DNA of 25,907 nucleotides from Syntrophales bacterium (lineage in GTDB: Bacteria; Desulfobacterota; Syntrophia; Syntrophales; UBA2251), in the NCBI GenBank assembly GCA_023230905.1, contig JALNWL010000014.1, forward strand, positions 1 through 25,907. Direction: 5' to 3'. The translations under genes were made by a program, and so were the position numbers. Positions within the stretch are counted from its first letter, which is position 1. Each line of letters opens with the position of its first letter. The notes below the pieces were generated by a model. That model saw nothing but the letters and a program-made list of their open reading frames with translations. It was not told where the DNA came from and ran no database searches. Below, in pieces: positions 1 to 7,856 of the stretch.

Positions 1-2
1 CG

Positions 3-245
3 CGTCACCACCAGGTACTGTGCATCACCCATCTGCCCCAGATCGCGTGCTTCGGGGACCGCCATTACCGGGTCGCCAAGTCGGTGATCGGCGAGCGGAC
101 CACCTCGCAGGTGGAGGTCCTGTCGGAGGCCGGCCGCCTGGAGGAGATCGCCCGGATGCTGGGGGGAGTGGATGTGACCGACCGGACACGGGCGCATGCC
201 CGGGAGATGCTGGTCCGGTCGAAGGGGGTGTCCGGGCGCCCCTGA
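3..245 (+). CDS. recN: DNA repair protein RecN, C-terminal end (partial)
   Basis: The frame opens at the window edge and ends in TGA at 243-245, giving about 80 residues. It reads HHQVLCITHLPQIACFGDRH near the start, the H-loop/Walker B-proximal segment (ITHLPQIA) typical of RecN. This is followed by the usual tail with LSEAGRLEEIARMLGG and a terminal helix, ARAHAREML. RecN is an SMC-like cytoplasmic ATPase that acts early in recombinational repair of double-strand breaks. The N-terminal ATPase half and the coiled coil lie outside the window. The GNAT gene starts 20 bases downstream on the same strand, so the two are probably co-transcribed. The identification rests on the conserved tail only but is firm. 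Confidence 0.9.
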   Translation, partial: RHHQVLCITHLPQIACFGDRHYRVAKSVIGERTTSQVEVLSEAGRLEEIARMLGGVDVTDRTRAHAREMLVRSKGVSGRP

Positions 246-265
246 GGCCCCGGGGAGGGTACAGT

Positions 266-763
266 ATGAGACCGGTGAATACGGAAGCGGGAAAGGGGAA
301 GGTCATGCTCCGAAAAGCGAGGATCGGCGATGTCAGGACCCTCCACCGGATGATCAACGAGTCGGCGGGAAAGGGAGAGATGCTTCCCCGGTCGCTCATG
401 GACATCTACGGGAGCCTGAGAGATTTCTTCGTTCACTGGGACGAGGAAGAAAAGGCCATTACGGGCATCTGCGCGATGAACATCATCTGGGAAAACCTGG
501 CCGAAATCCGGTCGCTCTACGTCGAGGAGGCGCACCGCCGCCGGGGTATCGCCCAGAAGCTCGTTGAGGCCTGCATTTCCGAAGCCATTACGCTGGAGCT
601 TTACCGGATTTTCACCCTGACGTACAAGCAGGCCTTCTTCGTCCGGATGGGATTCAAGGAGGTTGACCGTTCTACACTCTCCGAGAAGATCTGGATGGAC
701 TGCTTCCGTTGCCCAAAGTATCCCGACTACTGTGACGAAGTGGCGATGATCGTTGAGCTATGA
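266..763 (+). CDS. GNAT N-acetyltransferase, ArgA-like short form
   Basis: A 165-residue single-domain GNAT protein. The acetyl-CoA-binding signature is visible as EIRSLYVEEAHRRRGIAQKL (beta4-alpha3, RRRGIA pyrophosphate loop). The C-terminal region has FFVRMGFKEVDRSTL and a cysteine-containing tail (WMDCFRCPKYPDYCDE). This tail and the DVRTLHRMINESAGKGEMLPRS opening resemble the short N-acetylglutamate-synthase-like proteins of deltaproteobacteria, which suggests the first step of arginine synthesis; that role is inferred. The start at 266 is chosen for GGGAGGG six bases upstream. An ATG at 305, right at the domain edge, is an alternative. The stop codon overlaps the mltA start (ATGA). Confidence 0.82.
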   Translation: MRPVNTEAGKGKVMLRKARIGDVRTLHRMINESAGKGEMLPRSLMDIYGSLRDFFVHWDEEEKAITGICAMNIIWENLAEIRSLYVEEAHRRRGIAQKLVEACISEAITLELYRIFTLTYKQAFFVRMGFKEVDRSTLSEKIWMDCFRCPKYPDYCDEVAMIVEL

Positions 764-2133
764 AGAAACGTTGCGACGATACCGGGCGGACGAAGATCCT
801 CGCGCGGGTGATGGTGGCCTTTTTGCTGCTGGTCTGCGGCTGTGCCGGTCCCCAGGTCAAGGCCGTGCCGCCGCGGCACAAGGAGGCGCCGGCGGCGGTC
901 CGGCCCGCCCCGCGAGTGACGAAGCCGGTCGTCCCGGGTGGAACCGCCCGGAAGGGAACCGAATCCCGCGATGCAGGCGAGACGGGCGCCATCGAACCGG
1001 AGGCGCTACCGGCCACCCGGGCGTTCGTCCGGGTCGATCCGGCCGCGATCCCCGCCCTGGGCGATGACGCCGATCCCGAGACGCTCCGACGCGCGGTGGA
1101 GAAAAGCCTTGCCTATTACGACCGGACGTCCGCCGGGACCGTCTACCGGTTCGGGGACCGCGTCTGCGGCGTTGCGGACATGAAGGCGTCCCTGGCGGCC
1201 TTTCTCGACATCCTGAATGGGGACGGGACGCCGGAGGACAAATGGCTCGCGGTCCGCGAGCGCTTCGATTTTTACCGCTCCGTCGGGTCCGACGGAGAGG
1301 GCCGGGTCACGGTGACGGGGTATTACGAGCCGATCCTGACGGGATCGCTCAAGCGGACGGAGCGGTTCCGCTATCCCCTGTACCGGACGCCGGAGGAGAC
1401 GGTGACCGTTAACCTCGGCCTTTTCCGGGAACGGTTCGGAAACGAGCGCCTCGTCGGACGCCTGAAGAACGGCCAGGTTGTTCCCCATTACCGGCGCTCC
1501 GAGATCGACCAGGACGGCGTTCTGGCCGGCCGGAACCTCGAGATCGCATGGGTGGACGATCCGGTCGACCTGTTCTTCCTGCACGTGCAGGGTTCCGGGA
1601 TCATCCGTCTGCCCGACGGAGGGATCGTCCGCGTCAACTACGCGCAGAAGAACGGCTGGCCTTTCCGCGGTCTGGCCAAATTTCTCTTCGACCAGGGAAA
1701 GATCTCCGCCTCCGAGATGTCCCACCAGGGCATCGTCGACTACCTCCGCGCCCATTCAGAAGAAGCCGGGGACATCATGAGCCACAACGAAAGCTACATC
1801 TTTTTCCGGCGGGTGGAGGACGGGCCGCTGGGAGCGCTCGGCTTCCCCGTGACGGAAGGGCGATCCATCGCGGTGGATCTGGGGCTCTTCCCGCGCGGCG
1901 GCCTGGCCTTTCTCAAGGCGAGAAAGCCGCGCTTCGAGGAGGGCGGGAGCCGGATCGTCTGGGAGCCGCTGAACCGCTTTGTCCTCGTCCACGACACGGG
2001 GGGCGTATTCAAGGGGCCCGGGAAGGCCGATCTGTTCTGCGGAACCGGCCCCGAGGCGGGGCGGACGGCCGGGAGCCTGAAGGAGGCGGGTGAGCTTTAC
2101 CTGCTCATCCTGAAGGACGATCGGGGGGCGTGA
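760..2133 (+). CDS. mltA: Membrane-bound lytic murein transglycosylase A (MltA)
   Basis: A 457-residue protein with a lipoprotein signal: a positive N-terminus, the hydrophobic stretch VMVAFLLLVCGC and a Cys at the lipobox (V-C-G-C). A Pro/Ala-rich linker follows, up to about residue 105. The MltA domain is seen in VTGYYEPILTGS and in YRRSEID...ILEIAWVDDPVDLFFLHVQGSG-type sequence. The C-terminal 3D domain has LVHDTGGVFKGPGKADLFCG, which carries the conserved Asp of the double-psi barrel. The family cleaves peptidoglycan glycan strands to 1,6-anhydromuropeptides on the periplasmic side. Length and motif order are normal for the family. It overlaps the preceding GNAT gene by four bases, so translation is probably coupled. 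The AT-rich stretch after it separates it from the HU gene. Confidence 0.93.
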   Translation: MKKRCDDTGRTKILARVMVAFLLLVCGCAGPQVKAVPPRHKEAPAAVRPAPRVTKPVVPGGTARKGTESRDAGETGAIEPEALPATRAFVRVDPAAIPALGDDADPETLRRAVEKSLAYYDRTSAGTVYRFGDRVCGVADMKASLAAFLDILNGDGTPEDKWLAVRERFDFYRSVGSDGEGRVTVTGYYEPILTGSLKRTERFRYPLYRTPEETVTVNLGLFRERFGNERLVGRLKNGQVVPHYRRSEIDQDGVLAGRNLEIAWVDDPVDLFFLHVQGSGIIRLPDGGIVRVNYAQKNGWPFRGLAKFLFDQGKISASEMSHQGIVDYLRAHSEEAGDIMSHNESYIFFRRVEDGPLGALGFPVTEGRSIAVDLGLFPRGGLAFLKARKPRFEEGGSRIVWEPLNRFVLVHDTGGVFKGPGKADLFCGTGPEAGRTAGSLKEAGELYLLILKDDRGA

Positions 2134-2372
2134 AAAAAATCCTTGCATAAGGATGCTTTTGTATACATTTTTTCTTGCTTGTTTATTTTGATTGTGTTAG
2201 GGGGCAGATCAGGAAGCGCCCATGAACAGGCATCTTCCGGATGCCCCGATCGCCAAACGCAAGGTTTCAGGGGTTTTGGAGCGACGGGCGGCGTGAAGGA
2301 CCCATGATTCTTCAAGCCACGGACGGGTGGCGGGCATTTTAACCATCAATCGAGAAAGGGGGACAGGAAAGC
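2134..2372 (+). promoter_or_regulatory. Leader and probable promoter region of the HU gene
   Basis: The first 70 bases are sharply AT-rich against GC-rich flanks, as expected of a promoter. The best sigma-70-like pair I can find is TTGTAT at 2159-2164 and TTTATT at 2182-2187, 17 bases apart; this is a weak match. An imperfect palindrome, TCCTT-GCAT-AAGGA, lies just upstream. A roughly 170-base GC-rich leader would follow, with a perfect hairpin GGCATC-TTCCG-GATGCC at 2229-2245. I recognise no known riboswitch. AGGAAAGC precedes the HU ATG. Confidence 0.35.
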
Positions 2373-2645
2373 ATGACGAAGGCAGAATTGATCGGGGTAA
2401 TCGCGGGGGAAGCGGACATCACCAAGGCGGCGGCGGCGAAGGCACTGGATGCGTACGTTGCGGCGGTGGCCAAGGAACTCAAAAAGAACGGGAAAATCGG
2501 ACTGGTCGGCTTTGGGACCTTCTCGGTCGTCAAGAGGAAGGCCAGAGAGGGAAGGAATCCCCAGACGGGTAAAACCATCAAGATCGCCGCCAAGAAGGTC
2601 GTGAAATTCAAGGCGGGCAAGGCCCTCGGAGACAAAGTGAAATAA
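2373..2645 (+). CDS. hup: DNA-binding protein HU
   Basis: A 90-residue protein of the HU/IHF family at exactly the standard length. It begins [21 protein letters not shown] (helices 1-2), then [13 protein letters not shown] (start of the beta-saddle). The DNA-binding arm signature is [19 protein letters not shown] and the C-terminal helix is [13 protein letters not shown] dimers bend and compact DNA without strong sequence preference. The GLVGFGTF and [11 protein letters not shown] wording fits HU rather than an IHF subunit. It stands alone between an AT-rich promoter region and a strong terminator, so it is probably monocistronic. A second HU/IHF-family gene lies at 5970. Confidence 0.95.
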   Translation: MTKAELIGVIAGEADITKAAAAKALDAYVAAVAKELKKNGKIGLVGFGTFSVVKRKAREGRNPQTGKTIKIAAKKVVKFKAGKALGDKVK

Positions 2646-2678
2646 GACCCCCAAACAGGCATCAGGCTCGACGTGACG

Positions 2679-2712
2679 AGGCCTTCGGGAGATCCCGAAG
2701 GCCTTGTTTTTT
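2679..2712 (+). terminator. Rho-independent terminator after HU
   Basis: An 11-12 bp perfect stem (AGGCCTTCGGGA pairing with TCCCGAAGGCCT) with a very small loop is followed by TTGTTTTTT. It lies 33 bases after the HU stop codon. Confidence 0.9.
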
Positions 2713-2856
2713 CGTTGACCTTCTGTTATAGGTCGCCACGGCGGTGCGCGGGAATCGGGATCGGAAAAATCCCCATGCGTGGGGCCAGGATCAAGAGTTC
2801 TGGATCGAACCTGAGTCTGGCGGCATCCGTGTGCCGGAAAGGGGAGGACAATCGTT

Positions 2857-3846
2857 TTGGCGGGCAAGCGAATCTTGAGCGGGATGAGGCCGACGGGCCG
2901 GCTGCACCTGGGAAACCTGCACGGTGCCCTGAAAAACTGGGTGGAACTGCAGGAGGCGGGCACGTACGAGTGCTTCTATTTCGTCGCCGACTGGCATGCC
3001 TTGACGAGCGACTACGACCGGACGGATTCGATCCGCTCCAACACGCTCGACATGTTCATCGACTGGCTGAGCGCGGGGCTCGATCCGGTCAGGAGCACGC
3101 TCTTCGTTCAATCCGCGGTCAAGGAACACGCAGAACTGTTCCTGATCCTGTCCATGATCACCCCGCTTCCCTGGCTCGAGCGGAATCCGACCTACAAGGA
3201 AATGAAGGCCGAACTGGCCGGCAAGGACCTGTCCACGTTCGGATTCCTCGGCTACCCCGTCCTTCAGGCGGCCGACATCATCATGTACAAGGCCTACGGC
3301 GTGCCGGTGGGCGTCGATCAGCTCCCCCACGTGGAACTGACCCGGGAGATCGCACGGCGGTTCAATTTCCTGTACCGCGAGATCTTCCCCATTCCCGAGC
3401 CGCTGCTCGCGGATGTCCCCAAGCTCCTCGGCATCGACGGACGCAAGATGAGCAAGTCCTACGAGAACGCGATCTACCTGAGCGACCGCGGAGACGTGCT
3501 CACGAAGAAGGTCGGCGCCATGTTCACCGATCCGCAGCGGATGCGGAAGTGCGACCCGGGGCGGCCGGAGCTGTGCAACGTCTTTGCGATGCACGGGTTG
3601 TACAGCGATCCGGTCGAGGTGGAGGAGATCGCCGTCGACTGCCGCCGGGCGGGGATCGGCTGCACCGAGTGCAAGCGCCGCTTGGGGGAACGGATCGCGG
3701 AGGGCCTTCAACCGATCCACGAGCGACAGGAACATTATCGGCAGCATCTCCATGAAGTGACGGAAATCATTCGGGAGGGAAATCTCCGGGCCGCCGCCAT
3801 CGCCCGGCAGACCCTGGAGGAAGTCCGGGAAGCCGTGAAGATCTGA
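2857..3846 (+). CDS. trpS: Tryptophanyl-tRNA synthetase with Fe-S-type cysteine motif
   Basis: A 329-residue class I aminoacyl-tRNA synthetase. The HIGH-type motif is TGRLHLGN (H17-N20) and the KMSKS loop is GRKMSKS (K197-S201). The order and length match bacterial TrpRS, which charges tRNA-Trp in the cytoplasm. The C-terminal region carries C240-x21-C262-x6-C269-x2-C272, almost the C-x22-C-x6-C-x2-C set that binds a [4Fe-4S] cluster in Thermotoga maritima TrpRS; cluster binding here is inferred. The start is a TTG with GGGGAGG nine bases upstream; no ATG sits at the right place. scpA begins two bases after the stop, so trpS heads the trpS-scpA-scpB-rluB run. Confidence 0.94.
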   Translation: MAGKRILSGMRPTGRLHLGNLHGALKNWVELQEAGTYECFYFVADWHALTSDYDRTDSIRSNTLDMFIDWLSAGLDPVRSTLFVQSAVKEHAELFLILSMITPLPWLERNPTYKEMKAELAGKDLSTFGFLGYPVLQAADIIMYKAYGVPVGVDQLPHVELTREIARRFNFLYREIFPIPEPLLADVPKLLGIDGRKMSKSYENAIYLSDRGDVLTKKVGAMFTDPQRMRKCDPGRPELCNVFAMHGLYSDPVEVEEIAVDCRRAGIGCTECKRRLGERIAEGLQPIHERQEHYRQHLHEVTEIIREGNLRAAAIARQTLEEVREAVKI

Positions 3847-3848
3847 TC

Positions 3849-4577
3849 ATGTCCTATGAAATCAAGCTCGACGTCTTTGAGGGACCGCTGGATCTGCTGC
3901 TCTATCTGATCCGGAAGAACGAGATCGATATCTACAACATTCCCATCGCCCTGATCACCCGTCAGTACCTGGAGTATCTCGACCTGATGAAGGCCCTGAA
4001 CCTGGATCTGGCGGGGGAATACCTCGTCCTGGCCGCCACGCTCCTGCACATCAAATCCAGAATGCTCCTGCCGGTGCCGGAGGAGGAGGACGGGGGCACG
4101 GAGGACGAGGCGGGGGATCCGCGTGCGGAGCTGGTTCAGCAGTTGCTCGAATACCAGGCCTTCAAGGAGGCGGCGCTCCAACTCGATCGCCGGACCCTTC
4201 TCGAGCGGGATGTCTTCAAGCGCGGTGCGCCGCCGGAGGCCCTGCCGGGTGAAGAGGGCGAAGAGACGCCCATCGAGGCCGACATCTTCACCCTCGTGGA
4301 GGCCTTCCAGAGGATGCTCTCGCAGCTCGACCAGGCCGACCTGATGGAAATCGACCTGGAGCGGATTTCGCTCGCGGATCGCATCAACGAAATCATGGAC
4401 AGTCTCGCCCTGAGGCGGGACATGACGTTTGCGGAACTCATGGGCGAACAGATCACCCGGCAGCGGATTGTGTACACGTTCCTGGCGGTTCTGGAACTGA
4501 TGAAGCTCAGGATGATCCGCGTCTATCAGGCCGCGTCGTTCGCCGCCATCCGTATCTTTATCGTCGGGGAGGAGTGA
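3849..4577 (+). CDS. scpA: Segregation and condensation protein A (ScpA)
   Basis: A 242-residue kleisin subunit of the bacterial SMC condensin. The N-terminal domain opens with the hallmark YEIKLDVFEGPLDLLLYLIRKNEIDIYNIPI and continues through LAGEYLVLAATLLHIKSRMLLP. An acidic linker (about residues 78-95) leads to a middle region and the winged-helix C-terminus (FLAVLELMKLRMIRVYQAASFAAIRI), which binds the SMC head. The protein bridges SMC heads and recruits ScpB in chromosome segregation. It starts two bases after trpS and runs into scpB, so the genes are clearly co-transcribed. No strong Shine-Dalgarno sequence is visible, consistent with translational coupling to trpS. Confidence 0.95.
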   Translation: MSYEIKLDVFEGPLDLLLYLIRKNEIDIYNIPIALITRQYLEYLDLMKALNLDLAGEYLVLAATLLHIKSRMLLPVPEEEDGGTEDEAGDPRAELVQQLLEYQAFKEAALQLDRRTLLERDVFKRGAPPEALPGEEGEETPIEADIFTLVEAFQRMLSQLDQADLMEIDLERISLADRINEIMDSLALRRDMTFAELMGEQITRQRIVYTFLAVLELMKLRMIRVYQAASFAAIRIFIVGEE

Positions 4578-4579
4578 CC

Positions 4580-5101
4580 GTGGAAGAAGATATCGCCATT
4601 CTCGATGCCCTGATTTTTTCCTCCGAAACGCCGCTGACGGTCGAACGGATGCGCGAAATCCTGCCCCAGTACGACCGGCAGGGCATCCTGGGCCTTCTTA
4701 AGACCCTGGCGGAACATCACGAGGCGCGCCAGGGCGGCTTCGGCCTGTGCGAAATCGCCGGCGGCTGGCAGTTCTACAGCCGCCCCGATCTGGCCCCCTG
4801 GGTGCGGAAGCTCAAGGCCGGGCGGCCGCAGATGCTCTCTCCGGCGGCGTTGGAAACCCTGGCGGTGGTCGCCTACCGGCAGCCGGTCGTCAAGGCGGAC
4901 ATCGACCGCGTCCGCGGGGTGGACGTGGGAGGGACGCTCAAGGGACTGCTCGAAAAGCGCTTGGTCAGGATGGTGGGGCGCAAGGACGTTCCCGGCCGGC
5001 CGATCCTCTACGGGACGACGAAACGCTTTCTAGAGGTCTTCCAGCTCAAGGACTTGACGGAGCTTCCCACCCTGACGGAACTCAAGGACATCCAGGCGTG
5101 A
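4580..5101 (+). CDS. scpB: Segregation and condensation protein B (ScpB)
   Basis: A 173-residue protein made of two winged-helix domains, the normal ScpB layout. The first spans about residues 1-80 (IAILDALIFSSETPLTVERM). The second holds the family signature LSPAALETLAVVAYRQPVVKADIDRVRGVD and ends GRPILYGTTKRFLEVFQLKDL. ScpB dimers bind ScpA and stimulate SMC condensin. I prefer the GTG at 4580, with GGAGG seven bases upstream, over the in-frame GTG at 4574, which sits too close to that site. The gene follows scpA almost without a gap, and its stop overlaps the rluB start (GTGA). Confidence 0.94.
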   Translation: MEEDIAILDALIFSSETPLTVERMREILPQYDRQGILGLLKTLAEHHEARQGGFGLCEIAGGWQFYSRPDLAPWVRKLKAGRPQMLSPAALETLAVVAYRQPVVKADIDRVRGVDVGGTLKGLLEKRLVRMVGRKDVPGRPILYGTTKRFLEVFQLKDLTELPTLTELKDIQA

Positions 5102-5820
5102 ACCCCGAACGTCTCCAGAAGATTCTCGCCCGCGCTGGTGTGGCCTCCCGTCGCCAGGGGGAAGAGATGATCCGGCTGGGGCGGGTGCAGGTCAACGGCG
5201 CCGTCGTCCGCGAGCCGGGAACGAAAGCGGACGCGGCACGTGACGAGATTCGCGTGGACGGTCGCCGGATCCCTCCGGCCGAGGAACGGCTCTACCTCCT
5301 GATGAACAAGCCGCGGGGTTACGTGACGACCCTGCGCGATCCAGAGGGGCGGCCGACCGTACGCGATCTCCTGATCGGCGTGACCGAACGGGTGTTTCCC
5401 GTGGGCCGCCTGGATTACGAGACGGAAGGCCTGTTGCTGTTCACCAACGACGGTGAATTTTCCCAGCGCCTGAGCCACCCCCGCTATCGCATCACCAAAA
5501 CCTACCGGGTCAAGATCCAGGGGCGCATGCCTGCCCGGGATCTCGTGGCTCTCAAGGGAGGCGTGAACCTGGAGGACGGACCGTTCCAGCCGCGGGAGGT
5601 CAGTCTGGACAAGGTCAACGACCGGAGCACCTGGCTGACCCTGACCCTCGCGGAAGGGCGGAACCGCGTGATCCGGCGCGCCCTGGAGGCTTTAGGCTAC
5701 CACGTGACTCGACTGCGGCGGACCGCCATCGGCGGTCTGAAACTCGGGACGCTGAAGGAGGGAGAGATCCGCCCCCTGTCTTCCCGGGAGGTCGAGCGTT
5801 TACTATCATTGCGGTTTTAA
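5098..5820 (+). CDS. rluB: rRNA pseudouridine synthase, RluB/RsuA family
   Basis: A 240-residue protein. An N-terminal S4 RNA-binding domain (ERLQKILARAGVASRRQGEEMI...GRVQVNG) precedes the RsuA/RluB/RluE catalytic domain. The catalytic Asp is D106 in GRLDYETEGLLL. LMNKPRGYVTT and the C-terminal EGRNRVIRRALEALGY match RluB-type enzymes, which modify 23S rRNA near U2605. Assignment to RluB rather than RsuA/RluE is by wording and by the common scpAB-rluB neighbourhood. The GTG start at 5098 overlaps the scpB stop, and the reading frame upstream of it is only shadow. This closes the trpS-scpAB-rluB run; an AT-rich promoter region follows. Confidence 0.92.
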   Translation: MNPERLQKILARAGVASRRQGEEMIRLGRVQVNGAVVREPGTKADAARDEIRVDGRRIPPAEERLYLLMNKPRGYVTTLRDPEGRPTVRDLLIGVTERVFPVGRLDYETEGLLLFTNDGEFSQRLSHPRYRITKTYRVKIQGRMPARDLVALKGGVNLEDGPFQPREVSLDKVNDRSTWLTLTLAEGRNRVIRRALEALGYHVTRLRRTAIGGLKLGTLKEGEIRPLSSREVERLLSLRF

Positions 5821-5843
5821 TAGAAGAATTCTTAAAATTTGTC

Positions 5844-5871
5844 TTGACAATCGGTGAAAAATAAATAATAG
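5844..5871 (+). promoter_or_regulatory. Sigma-70-type promoter of the IHF-like gene
   Basis: A perfect -35 TTGACA (5844-5849) is followed 16 bases later by TAATAG (5866-5871) inside an AT-rich stretch that breaks the GC-rich background. Transcription would start near 5878, about 90 bases before the IHF-like ATG. Confidence 0.6.
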
Positions 5872-5969
5872 TCGCCCAAAAATAAAAGCAAATTATCGTG
5901 TTATTCATAAAACGCCCTCTGCCTGAACGACTCTGAGGCGTGTTGATCAAGCCATTTGAGGAGGCCATC

Positions 5970-6251
5970 ATGAATAAATCCGGACTTATCGAGGCGCTGA
6001 GCAGAAAAGAGAACCTGACGGAGAAAAAGGCGATTGACGTGGTCAATCTGGTGTTCAAGGGGTTCGCCGCAGAGTTGAAGAAGAACGGCAGGATCGAAAT
6101 CCGCGGGTTCGGCAGCTTCGTGGTTCGGGAGTACGGGGCCTACACGGGCCGCAACCCGAAGACCGGCAAGAACATCAAGGTGGAACCCAAGCGGCTTCCC
6201 TTCTTCAAGGTTGGGAAGGAATTGAAGGAGCGCGTCGACAAGGGAAAATAG
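5970..6251 (+). CDS. ihfB: HU/IHF-family nucleoid protein, IHF-beta-like
   Basis: A 93-residue HU/IHF-fold protein. MNKSGLIEALSRKENLTEKKA forms the first helices. GRIEIRGFGSFVVREYGAYTG is the part typical of IHF beta subunits (RIEIRGFGSF). GRNPKTGKNIKVEPKRLPFFKVGKELKERV gives the DNA-intercalating arm and last helix. IHF bends DNA sharply at specific sites and helps sigma-54 activators reach their promoters. Whether this protein works as an IHF subunit or a second HU is not settled. The ATG at 5970 is preceded by GAGGAGG with good spacing. The gene has its own promoter and terminator. Confidence 0.85.
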   Translation: MNKSGLIEALSRKENLTEKKAIDVVNLVFKGFAAELKKNGRIEIRGFGSFVVREYGAYTGRNPKTGKNIKVEPKRLPFFKVGKELKERVDKGK

Positions 6252-6303
6252 AGATTCTGTCGGGCGGGGGGCGATTGCCGATCCCGTTCGAAAAGGTGGA
6301 CAC

Positions 6304-6329
6304 GGGGGGCGGATCGCCCCCTTTTTTTT
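6304..6329 (+). terminator. Rho-independent terminator after the IHF-like gene
   Basis: GGGGGCG pairs with CGCCCCC around a three-base loop, followed directly by eight T residues. It lies about 50 bases after the stop codon. The remaining bases to 6460 show no further gene. Confidence 0.92.
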
Positions 6330-6460
6330 GCATGCACGCCTTGCGGCCCGTTCCCCTTCCCCGATCGTCACGGCGCTCCTGCAAGGAGATGGGCGCCCGT
6401 CGTGCAGGCGGACCACCGTCGCGTCCAGCGCGAATGACGTTGGGGCGGGCATTTCCTCCC

Positions 6461-7144
6461 CTACATCATCCCTTCTTCCCGGAAACTGAAAAACCGGTTC
6501 TCTCCGATGATGATGTGGTCGTGGACCAGAATGTCAAGGAGACGGGCCGTATCCTGAACGGATTTCGTCAGGCGCACATCGGCATCCGAAGGCCTGACAT
6601 GGCCCGAGGGGTGGTTGTGGGCGAGGATCAAGGCGGAGGCCTTCTTCTTCAGGGCCCTTTCGATTACCTTCCGAGGATAGACGACCGCCTGGTTGACGAT
6701 GCCCTCCTCGATCAGTTCACTGTCGATGATCCGGTTCTGGGCATCCAGATAGATCACCCGGAACTGTTCGTCCTTCAACCCCCCCATGACCATCAGACAG
6801 TAGTCGTACAGCTCTTGGGTACAGGAGATCTGGGACCGCTCCCGGGCCTGTTCCTTGAGGTAGGCGCCAGCCAGTTCCTTGGACAGCTTGAGGAGGATGG
6901 CGGTGTGGCGTTTCACGCCCTTGACGGTTTCCAGTTCGGCGATCTCGGCGTCGAAGACCGCCTTGAGGCTGCCGAAGTGCGCGATCAGGGTCTTGGCCAG
7001 GAGCTTGACGTCTCCCCGCGGGATGGCATAGGTCAGGAACAGTTCCAGCGCCTCGTAATCCTGAAAACCGCTCAGGCCCTGCGCCTGGTACCGCTCCTTC
7101 AGGCGCTTGCGGTGGCCGTGGTAGTGAGGACGTTCAGCGGGCAC
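6461..7144 (-). CDS. radC: RadC/YeeS-family JAMM-domain protein
   Basis: A 227-residue protein. The N-terminal helix-hairpin-helix-like region (residues 1-100) has FGSLKAVFDAEIAELETVKGV. It is followed by the MPN/JAMM domain with the metal motif H176-N-H178-P-S-G and D189 (HxH-x10-D), and the upstream Glu in EEGIVNQAVVYPR. The family was named after an E. coli DNA-repair phenotype that was later withdrawn. Its true function is unknown, though the motif predicts a zinc metallohydrolase. The start is a GTG at 7144 preceded by GGAAAG. It is the last gene of a - strand series with sodB and the acyl-CoA ligase. Confidence 0.9.
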   Translation of the reverse strand: MPAERPHYHGHRKRLKERYQAQGLSGFQDYEALELFLTYAIPRGDVKLLAKTLIAHFGSLKAVFDAEIAELETVKGVKRHTAILLKLSKELAGAYLKEQARERSQISCTQELYDYCLMVMGGLKDEQFRVIYLDAQNRIIDSELIEEGIVNQAVVYPRKVIERALKKKASALILAHNHPSGHVRPSDADVRLTKSVQDTARLLDILVHDHIIIGENRFFSFREEGMM

Positions 7145-7174
7145 GGGTCTTTCCTTCCCGGTGGGTGGAGGTAT

Positions 7175-7220
7175 GGGGGAAGGGGAGCGGTCGCGCTTTT
7201 ACGGCCGGGTCCCTTCCCCC
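7175..7220. repeat. Inverted repeat between sodB and radC
   Basis: Perfect 10-base arms GGGGGAAGGG (7175-7184) and CCCTTCCCCC (7211-7220) enclose 26 bases. On the - strand this could form a stem-loop just after the sodB stop and before the radC start. There is no following T run, so it may attenuate, or stabilise the sodB message, rather than terminate. Confidence 0.5.
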
Positions 7221-7232
7221 GCGCTTCAACGA

Positions 7233-7829
7233 TCATGCACCCAGTCGGCGGTTGACAAAGTCCCAGTTGATCAGTTTGTCAATGAAGGCCACCAGATAAT
7301 CCGCTCGCCGGTTCTGCCAGTCGAGGTAATAGGCGTGCTCCCAGACGTCGATCGTGAGAAGGGGCTTGAGGCCCTGCGCGACCGGTGTGTCGGCATTGGC
7401 GGTCTTGACGATCTTGAGCGCATCCCCGTCGGCGACGAGCCAGACCCAGCCGCTCCCGAACTGGTTGGTTCCCGCCGTCTTGAGCGCATCGACGAAGGCG
7501 GCGTAGTCCCCCCAGGCCGCCTTGATCCGGTCGGCTACGGAGCCCACGGGCGGGCCGCCTCCTCCCGGCTTGATCCCCTGCCAGTAGAAGGAGTGGTTCC
7601 AGGCCTGGGCCACGTTGTTGAAGATACCGGTTTTCGCGGTGTCTCCGGCTGTTTTCTGGATGATGTCCTCCGGTGCGGCCGCGTCCAGGTCCGTTCCGGC
7701 GATCAGCTTGTTGGCGTTGTCCACGTAGGCGCGGTGGTGCTTGCCGTGGTGGAACTCCAAGGTGCGGGCGCTGATGACGGGCGCCAGCGCATCAGGGGCA
7801 AAGGGCAGTTCGGGTAGTGAGATGGGCAT
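7233..7829 (-). CDS. sodB: Superoxide dismutase, Fe-type (SodB-like)
   Basis: A 198-residue Fe/Mn superoxide dismutase that converts superoxide to peroxide and oxygen. The four metal ligands are visible: H27 (FHHGKHH), H79 (AWNHSFYW), D161 and H165 (DVWEHAYY). The second-shell Gln lies in NNVAQAWNHSFYW (Q75), the Fe-SOD position; Mn enzymes have Gly there and Gln later. There is no signal peptide, so it is cytoplasmic. The ATG at 7829 is supported by AAGGAG and by the domain start, and the 60 in-frame codons upstream have no homology-like content. In an anaerobe this is oxygen protection. It sits between the acyl-CoA ligase and radC on the same strand. Confidence 0.95.
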   Translation of the reverse strand: MPISLPELPFAPDALAPVISARTLEFHHGKHHRAYVDNANKLIAGTDLDAAAPEDIIQKTAGDTAKTGIFNNVAQAWNHSFYWQGIKPGGGGPPVGSVADRIKAAWGDYAAFVDALKTAGTNQFGSGWVWLVADGDALKIVKTANADTPVAQGLKPLLTIDVWEHAYYLDWQNRRADYLVAFIDKLINWDFVNRRLGA

Positions 7830-7856
7830 AAGGACTCCTTTCGATCGTTTTGTCTT

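Noticed and set aside
2200..2350. Possible riboswitch in the HU leader
   Set aside because: A short hairpin and some GCAAGG-like wording recall c-di-GMP aptamers, but the conserved core and second stem are not there.
2673..3755. 360-residue + strand frame overlapping trpS
   Set aside because: It starts inside the HU terminator and its sequence is an out-of-frame reading of trpS, rich in Arg and Pro.
4747..5097. In-frame extension upstream of rluB
   Set aside because: It lies inside scpB in another frame; the S4 domain begins at the GTG at 5098, which overlaps the scpB stop.
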